Assembly (NCBI GenBank): GCA_002633005.1
Contig: NMRA01000002.1
Coordinates: 2,715,108-2,740,048 of the forward strand
From: Phoronis australis
Taxonomy: Eukaryota > Phoronida > Phoronidae
DNA: 24,941 nt
Direction of reading: 5' to 3'
The translations under genes and the position numbers were made by a program. This document shows positions 17,674-24,941 of the stretch, piece by piece; position 1 is the first letter of the stretch; each line of letters starts with the position of its first letter. The notes beneath the pieces were generated by a model, which made no database searches, had not been told where the DNA came from, and saw only the letters and a program-made list of their open reading frames with translations.

Positions 17674-17730
17674 CAAACTGATAGTTTAAGTCACATTCTC
17701 ATCCAAACTGATGGTTTATGTCACATTCTC
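17674..17730. repeat. Two-copy 30-base tandem repeat in the 3' UTR
   Basis: CAAACTGATAGTTTAAGTCA with its continuation (17674-17700) is repeated at 17704-17730 with two mismatches. The period is 30 bases. This looks like a recent local duplication of unknown role. Confidence 0.8.
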
Positions 17731-19293
17731 TTGGAAGCCAGGTACCGACTTGGCTGAACATTGGTAATGTACTTTTTTCTGGTCTCTGAATTTTTGACTT
17801 TTTACTTTCTGTTTTTATGTAAACACGTTTTTTCCTTTAAGTCCAACGAGGATTTCCTTAAAGAAATTGAGGCTGCAGCTTGATAATGAAAGCTGAAATT
17901 CTTTTTTATTTTGCATAATTCTTTTTTGATCGATGATGGTCAAGTGTTTAATATAAACACTATCTTCTAATAAGACCTTTAGATTTTTCTAAGAGTGTTG
18001 TGTCGTGTGTATTTGGACCCAGCGAGTTATGCTAGCCTGTCTGATAGTGCCTCATGTCATAACTCAGTATTGCCAGTCATCATGGGATCAAGAGAACTTA
18101 GAAATGAATATTTTTGTTGTTTTGGTCGAATTGGTAATCACCAAGTGAAATTGAAATTGAATTAATGAGCTGTGTGGGTGAGAATAAGAGGCTTACATTG
18201 GTAGGTTTGAATCAATCTTTTATTGTTGGTGACTGATGATGAGGATAGTTTGAACCGTGGTAATAGAAATGGCATGGTTCGTGGTTTGTATTGTTTTGGA
18301 ATTATGAAGTGAAATTTGAATCGAGTTCCAGAATTTTTGGGCTGCCATTTCATAGGTCAACTTTGTACAGATATTGGATTCTGTTTTGGAACAATGTGTG
18401 ACTTTATGATTCACCATTTGGTATCACAGTGAATAATCCTGGGGGCTAGTTGAAGTGCATTTTTGTGGATTTAATCGTAAAGAGTTACCTCAGGTTGGGT
18501 GAGAAATATTCTCTATTACTTTTCTCACTAAGAAGTCTTTGCATTGACTGCGCTTCATTCAAGTCAGATACAAATGGTAAACATCTCAGTCACATGGTTT
18601 ATGCTCTCACTACCATTTTAACATTAGTTGATGCTTACCACCTGACAGTTGAGAAATCTCAAGATTACAATTTTTGCATGATGTAGCAAATTTTACTTAG
18701 AATAGAAGTGAAAATTTACAAGTGCAAATTGTGTTTGAAAATAGTTTTCAATGTGGTGTGAAGAAAACATTTTTTTATTAGAAAGGTTTGCATACTGTTT
18801 TAATTGAAATTTTATTCGCTACCGAGTGCATGAGACTTGGTGGTTTAAGCAAACAGGGAAGTTATAGGGGAGGTAGATTTCAGGGTGGACCTGTTAGCAT
18901 CGATTTTAACATATCAGTTTTTTTTTGCTGAAGGTACGCAGTCATGTGACCTGCTGTTGATCAGTAGCCTGTTGAATAAGATTTGAACATGTTTTTAACA
19001 TTGAACACACCAGTTCTGCTGTGTGATCTGTTTGACTATGACTGTCCTTAATTTTCTTGTAGAAATGAACTTTATTTTGTGTCGCATTTGTTCACCGTAA
19101 CATGGCGCTTACTCATTTCAAATACTGAGATGTGCCCCCCCCCCCCCCNAGTGCCTTTTGATGTTTATTGCTCCATGTCTGAAAAATAAGACTGTGCCAG
19201 TTTTACCCCAGTGTCACTGACATCGCTGTGGTTGACAGTTGGGAAGCAACAGGAGGTCTAAAAGACCTCAAGGATTTGTCAGTTACGTTTCTC

Positions 19294-19307
19294 CCACCAG
19301 ATGGCGC
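19294..19307 (+). promoter_or_regulatory. CTCF-like motif CCACCAGATGGCGC
   Basis: It fits the core CCASYAGRKGGCRS at all 14 positions. It lies near the end of the CNOT6 transcript and points opposite to the intronic motifs. It is outside the recognised repeat array. Confidence 0.4.
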
Positions 19308-19461
19308 ATTTGTTTGCAAAACTGGGGCAAAATTGTCATAGTGTTTGTTGTCAGGTCAAAAGTGGATTGATTGCATGTAAGACTTGTTAAGGCGAGTTCA
19401 TTTTCACGCACAATACATGAATTAAATGTGCGAGTGTTTAATTGTGAGCTAGCAACTCAAT

Positions 19462-19467
19462 AATAAA
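19462..19467 (+). terminator. CNOT6: Candidate poly(A) signal of CNOT6
   Basis: AATAAA lies 1.9 kb after the stop codon. Within about 30-60 bases it is followed by a T/G-rich stretch (tcagttggtcacttctgttt and on), as expected for a downstream element. Weaker variants elsewhere could also be used. Confidence 0.5.
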
Positions 19468-19490
19468 ATTAAGGCTGTGCAATTTTGCTG

Positions 19491-22400
19491 TCAGTTGGTC
19501 ACTTCTGTTTGTTTTCTTGCTTTTGATCATAGTAAAAATTAAGTATCACATCTCTGATGCTGTTCGTTCATATTCACAAACATAGACTCCTCAAAGTTCT
19601 GTTAGAAGACACTTGAACTATGAAATTAATGTGTTCTCATAATTGTAAGTATGAATCGTATCATAAATGCTGTCAGTGTTAGTCTATGATGCAAGATGTC
19701 AGACAAGTGGAAAGTTATTTTAAGTTTCTCAACAAAAATGGAAGACATTTTTAATACCTTGTTGGTGTGATTTGTAAGTTACGGCTGTGACTAAACAACA
19801 TTAGAGCTTGCTGTCTAATTGATCTCTGTTCTGGAAACTCGACCTGAAAATTGATTAATTGCATATGGGGCTTCAAGTGAACCTCAGGTCATTTATTGGT
19901 CTGAGACTGAACTTGAACGTTTGAAATCCAATCATACAGGGTGATTTGCTAAATTTCTAGACGTCTAATAGATAAGTATTTTAAGATAGAAAAATGTCAA
20001 TTTTGGGAAATATTTGTGAACTTGAAGAATTTTTGCCATAGTTTTGTTTTAATGGTGTCCAAAAGGAAGGTGGCAGAGCGTAGTGGATAATGACAATAGG
20101 CATGTATTTGTATTAAAAAGTTTCATGGAATGGTTCATACTTTTTGTAAAGTTATGTCTTGTGTTGTCCTGATAATTAACTGAACAGAAGCTGAGGAAAA
20201 ACTCCTGATTGGATGAAATCTCTGAATGAATTGGCTTGAAAAGGTACTGCTCCAGCTTTGTATTTTTGAACATTTTAGTTGGAAACGTATGTTCTAGCGG
20301 TAGCATACTCGGATTTCTGAAGTGTATGAAATCAATTGCTATGACATGATATTAAATTGTGATCGGCTCTGTGAAATAAGTCATCTGTCATCTAGTTAAT
20401 ACATGCCATGTTTCTTTTGCAAAAAACGCGTCTTCTCGTTTTTATTGGACATGCTAAAAGCAACTCAGAATTGCTAGTTCACTAAAGGCAGTTTTAATTA
20501 GCAAACGCCCCCGGCTTAATGAATGGAAGTGTTGAAGCTAATGGTATAATTACTTTGAGTAGTGGTCACATCAGTTATTTGATGTTAGGGAAGAATGGAT
20601 TATTTATATGAAGGTGACGTTTTCCATTTATGGCGCTCTCCTGCACCCACAAAAAGTATCTTTCGAACTTCATTTTTTGTATTCGTGTTTACGTTTTAGG
20701 CTGTTTTAAAAAGGAACACATTTTCGAAACCACAACTGAGTCAAGTCTCGTTGGTCGTGGGAGAAGGGTTTTTGCCCGCTATCCCGCAAAAATCCGTATC
20801 TCATCAAATGCACATCGACGCGCTCTTCATCAATCACGTTCCCTCTAAATCCCTCGTTTTCCATGCTGTAACTATTTGAGCGAGGAAGCAGGAATCGTTC
20901 AGATTTGTTTACAAAACGTTTCGTGTAAACTCAATAGCTAATATTGAAAATGAATTCACAAAGCATTCGTCGAATGTCGATCCATCCCCTAATGGGTCAT
21001 TTTAAGCTTGCACAAGTGGAGTGTCAAGTGGGCGGTTTTGGGTCACCCTTCCAAAATGTGGCTGCTTCTTATCAAATGCTGGTGGTCAAGTTCTGTTCAC
21101 ATGCCTTGCTATCAGAAAGATTGGACGCCTGATCCACCGTCGGATCTGCGTTCTTATGGTCCGACACGGGGAACAACTCCAGAACGAAACCATGGTCACA
21201 TTTTTTACCATACTAAGCTTATGATCTGATTGTTATGCGTACTTCAAAATTTCAAATTGCCTCCAGTGCATCTCATTTTTTGAAAATTTTCGGATACAAA
21301 TATCAGTTGCTGCTCAATGATTTCAATTGCACGCGCGCTGTCCTTTTGGAATAACCTGTATGAGATAGGAAAACAGGGGCACAGCTTTATTGTGTAAACT
21401 CAAACAACGTTCTGTGGGTTGAGTGAGCGGTGGGCATGGTGACCACAACCGGCGTTTATTATCTCGATTATGACTCGAGATGCTTCAGTTAAATGTTGTA
21501 AATAACGAGCTTTTTATGTTCAGCTGATTTAAATACACCGGTTGACCTCATTCGTGATTGACCAATAACGCACCAGATGTCAGAGTTGTTCCCAGACTCT
21601 ACTACAACCTGGATTCGAGATTAACGTAATATTAGTCCTTTTGCACTTTTGGAAATGTGCGTTATTAGTTTCATAGCCGAAAAGACGCAGTTTGGAAATT
21701 GTTGGATTGGGTAGACGTTTTGACATTATTAGTTAAAAATCAACAAAATCCGTCGTGTTTTTATGATTTTTAATCGCCAATTCGCACTGCTGTCTGCCGG
21801 AGATACCCCGGCTGAAGGCGAAACCGTTGTCTGCCATTTGAATACGTTTAAAATAATCAGCTATTTAACGCGTTACTGCAGATCTAGTTGGTTCGAATCT
21901 GCGCTAAAGCTAAATTTGTAAAATTAATTTTCGTCGAGAATGTCCCTTTAATGCTAATCAGACTACTCATCATTCGGGAGATAGGACGCCATTGTAAAAA
22001 TAATTTCCGTCTTTTGCGCATTTGCTCTTCAAAAACAATACCCTCGCGTTCTTCTCCAATGTTTGAATTCAAGTGAAACAAAACGCTTGGAATTCCCGTC
22101 ACGGTCACACTATTTGACCAAACTGTTCGGCAGCTAAAACTACACCTCCCTTTCGCGGCAACCAACCGTAGTGACTCTGGTCCAAAACAATTACGAAGTC
22201 ACCTGTCGATTCTAATCTGAGTAAGGTGAGTCTAATTTTATGACCGAAAGTGGCCTGAATCAAAACGTAATGTTTTCACAGAAGCACCAGGTTTGTCGTA
22301 CCGTTAATATCCAACATAAGCTTTAAATCCCTTAGTCTTTTGAGGTACGCCGGAGTTCTCGACCAATTTAAAAGGGGATGTGACGATGGGCAATTGAAAT

Positions 22401-23104
22401 ATTTTCTCTACCGGGGATTTTTTTCAACCATTTTCTTTGAATGTTTTGATCACACATTCATTAGTGTTTGACGACATTTATATCCTCTTGCATAAGAATG
22501 TTGACTAAATCGAATATAACGTGTTAGTTTTTCGTTTCAAAAAAGTTTAATACGTGAACTTAGCGGCATGATGCTTCGGCATAGACTCAGTTTTGTTGTA
22601 TGTTGCACAGGTGCTCGAGATAAAGGATTTCTAAAAAATCCAACCCCTTCCCATTTATTACTGCTACTGCCATGTATAATATCAAGTATTCGAAAAGTAT
22701 TACGTGCATATTTAATCACTTTTCCTAATATTTCCATGTTCACAAATAATTTTACAAAATTTGGGATCGTTACAAAGAACGATTTTTCATCGATAAAATT
22801 GCGTTTGCCCTGTCGTTAAAATCATAACTTATCAAAAGTGTTAGGGTCGAACACCATAAATTAAGACTGACGTCAAATTCAAGTGCACGTGAAGTTGTCC
22901 ATGATTTAGTCACATTCTGGTAATGGACACTAGGTCCGTCATGGTGCAAGGTGCCCAAACTGACAATGTTGAAAACGGGTTTGAGTAATTTGTATAGACC
23001 AAAAACATTGTTCGCTCACTGCTTCTCGGATTACATGTAGGTTGTACAGACCTTTGCCATGAACCAAAGTGTTATCAGCAGGCTTGTGAAACTACAGCAA
23101 GAGA
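19491..23104. other. Intergenic sequence without recognised genes
   Basis: Short ORFs only, none with protein-like composition or family resemblance. 20740-22250 is more CpG-rich than the rest and holds a strong donor-like site gtaag|gtgagt at 22226, possibly the end of a non-coding first exon. A tRNA B-box-like GGTTCGAATC at 21890 has no partner A-box. Confidence 0.5.
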
Positions 23105-23237
23105 ATGGCGAAATACATTGTAAACGATGGAGTGAGAAGAGGCAGACATACAGATGCAGACCAAGTTACAGATCGACGATCATTTGGTTCTTTGTTACAA
23201 GCTGGCGATTTGCTAAGACAACCACGTTTCACTGGAG
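23105..23237 (+). CDS. Candidate first coding exon of an unidentified downstream gene
   Basis: An ATG in strong Kozak context (agagaATGG) opens a 44-codon frame beginning MAKYIVNDGVRRGRH and containing DRRSFGSLLQAGDLLRQPRF. It ends at GGAG|GTCAGT, a good donor, immediately before an in-frame stop. An in-frame TGA lies upstream, consistent with a start. The overlapping frame from ATG 23059 becomes cysteine/tryptophan-rich and looks like a shadow. No downstream exon was identified in the remaining 1.7 kb and I do not recognise the protein. Confidence 0.3.
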
Positions 23238-24765
23238 GTCAGTAAATTTTATTGCATGCCTTAGCTAAGAAATTGATTGGTTCTACTTCGCAATTTTTTA
23301 TTCAAATTCATTTTTTTCGGAAAAGGTGAATGAAAAATCGAAGACTATGATTACAGCTGTTTTATGAAAATCCAAAATTCAGCGTGAATGCTCCCCTTGA
23401 GATTACGGTAACTTCCAGTGCCAATCGCATTCGTGCGTAACTTTCAAATACACGTTCTACGCTTTAGTCATTGTTCTCGAAAACGCTTCTAGTACTTGTA
23501 TTTAAAATGTTTTACAGTCGTAGGAGGGGTATTAAAATGATTTTTATGGAAAAATCAAAAGCTGCTTAAAACAAAAACAAAATGATGTTTTAGACATCTG
23601 TAAAAGGGTTTCTGAGAATTCATTTTGATCAAACTGGAGATTTGGTCGTGGTATTGATGCCGTAAGATGTACTCTGTATGTACCTAAGGAAGGCTTCTTT
23701 TTAATATTTTTTATAAAAAGGCATATTCATATAACTCAATTAATGACAGATTGGTATAAAGTTAAAGTCTGCAGGTTTTCTACTTTCATAGAACGTATAC
23801 TTTTGTAGCGTAAATTTCAACAGATTGGCTAAACGCACAGCCGTGGCGATTAAGTCCTGTGTTACCTAAACACGCGAACCGGTTTACAAATCCTTGAGTC
23901 GTGTTAAAAAGTGCGTGATCTGAGGCAGTGCCGAATACTTACGTTATTTCTGATCCATTCGTTCACAGGATTGTTGCATAGTTAGTAATGTGGACTCCCC
24001 TGTGTACGCATGGGCCTGAAGCGAAACTATAACGAAATTTGCCTGTTGTATCGCGAGTCTCGAAACAGAAAGCAACCGCGGAGTATCGATTTTAGTTCTA
24101 CAAAACAGAGCATTTAATAACATTTTCCGTGTTTCCTTCTGTTGCCTAGGTTACTAAAATGAAACGCTTTCTGCTTAGAAAGATGGTCCATGCATGATTT
24201 CGTTACAATATATATCAAGCAATTACAGCAAAGAAGCAACAAGACAATGGCTATTTTTCAATTAATTCTGTGACTCCTAAATTAATTCTTTTATAAACGT
24301 GCCATTAGTTGTATTAGATGGTGATTGTTCGTTTGCGTTTTAGCGTAGCCATAAGATTAATGTTACGTGCAGCATACGGCATATACAACCAAAACTGAGT
24401 TTAGAAATAGCGTTTTAAAAACAGTATATGTAAGTCAAACTTGGCTACACTTGAGTCGAATTTGTTTGCTTCTGGTCGGTAAACATTGGAACACCGACGG
24501 ATTAAGACCTGTCTATATCGTATGCGACAATCGGAGTGCCGGTGTAGACAGTGGTCCAACGGTCGTATACGACTTCCCTTTATAGTCGGTGGGCCAGATC
24601 TCATAGCGTTCACCCTTGTGAGTACTTTGGGGGGGCAACCTAGTTTTTTCTATGTGGCTAGATAATATACCCATAAATCAAATTCCAAAAAGTTCCCACG
24701 TCTACACTTGCACATTTTTTTTAAAAAAGGTGTTTTTGTTGCACAAAATATGTTGCACATTCCTG
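23238..24765. other. Non-coding sequence, nothing recognised
   Basis: AT-rich sequence. ORFs near 24367-24613 on both strands overlap each other and lack family features. It would be intronic if the candidate exon at 23105 is real. Confidence 0.45.
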
Positions 24766-24779
24766 CCACTTGATGGCGC
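24766..24779 (+). promoter_or_regulatory. CTCF-like motif, one mismatch
   Basis: CCACTTGATGGCGC matches the core at 13 of 14 positions and lies 15 bases upstream of a CCAAT box. Confidence 0.3.
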
Positions 24780-24793
24780 TTTTCTATTGAATT

Positions 24794-24880
24794 GACCAAT
24801 CAGAGAGCCAGATTGTATTGTTGTGCTTAGTTACTTCAATATGGCTGCTCCCATGGAGTGTGATGCCTGTATAATTCAAG
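24794..24880 (+). promoter_or_regulatory. Candidate promoter and 5' start of another gene
   Basis: GACCAATCAG (24794-24803) is a consensus NF-Y/CCAAT box. About 40 bases on, CAATATGGCTGC resembles a YY1 initiator overlapping an ATG at 24841 that would encode MAAPMECDACIIQ up to a weak donor-like CAAG|GTTTAT. No TATA box is seen. The frame otherwise stops after 21 codons. The window ends before this can be confirmed. Confidence 0.3.
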
Positions 24881-24941
24881 GTTTATCAAACAGCACAAAA
24901 TTGTGATGTCAGAGCCTAAAGAAGCTTAGGAAAGCTTCCTG

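Larger units (their letters stand above)
17587..19490 (+). other. CNOT6: Probable 3' UTR of CNOT6
   Basis: About 1.9 kb between the CNOT6 stop and the first canonical AATAAA with a T/G-rich stretch after it. There is no convincing coding ORF. It holds a 27-base tandem duplication (17674-17730), a poly-C run with a single N at 19149, and a CTCF-like motif at 19294-19307. The 3' end is inferred from the poly(A) signal only. Confidence 0.55.

Noticed and set aside
21890-21899. GGTTCGAATC, a tRNA B-box-like word
   Set aside because: No A-box, cloverleaf or acceptor stem can be drawn around it, so it is not called a tRNA or SINE.
1-24941. CRISPR arrays, operons, phage or bacterial defence systems
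   Set aside because: The sequence is intron-bearing eukaryotic DNA; no direct-repeat/spacer pattern or prokaryotic gene organisation is present.

Overview
This window is eukaryotic nuclear DNA, AT-rich, with long introns, GT-AG splice sites and many transposable-element remnants. It carries most of one protein-coding gene on the + strand. Eight exons (3281-17586) join with consistent codon phase into 517 residues of a CCR4-NOT deadenylase catalytic subunit of the CNOT6/CNOT6L (Ccr4a/b) family: leucine-rich repeats followed by an endonuclease/exonuclease/phosphatase-type (EEP) nuclease domain. The protein is close to vertebrate CNOT6, but the introns hold Penelope-like, hAT-like, pogo-like and tRNA-SINE remnants. 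This suggests an invertebrate bilaterian, perhaps a marine deuterostome or lophotrochozoan. I cannot name the species.

Layout. 1-3280 lies upstream of the first visible exon, probably inside a larger 5' intron. It holds palindromic short repeats and a decayed minus-strand gene that looks transposon-derived. Positions 3281-17586 are the CNOT6 exons. The intron between 6357 and 9588 carries a degenerate repeat array (about 7980-9330) studded with CTCF-like motifs. The exon encoding the catalytic glutamate is present twice (9589-9743 and 10266-10420) in two near-identical blocks separated by a single N, most probably two alleles joined by the assembly. The 3.7-kb intron 12423-16142 contains a 2.06-kb terminal-inverted-repeat transposon with a 0.5-kb hAT-like element nested in it, a Penelope-like retroelement tail with a hammerhead-like motif, and two short tandem repeats, one of which abuts the splice acceptor. 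The next intron carries a tRNA-derived SINE. 17587 to about 19490 is the probable 3' UTR, with a poly(A) signal at 19462. 19490-24941 is mostly intergenic. It holds two tentative starts of further genes: an ORF with a good Kozak context and donor site at 23105-23237, and a CCAAT/YY1-like promoter with an ATG at 24841.

What is established: the CNOT6 identity, exon structure and active-site residues. What is inference: the allelic origin of the duplicated exon, CTCF binding, the class of each mobile element, and the downstream gene starts. I found no clear novel multi-gene system. The items most worth checking are the CTCF-motif repeat array (one motif lies in an indel between the two copies of the duplicated block), the decayed minus-strand gene, and the hammerhead-like Penelope tail.
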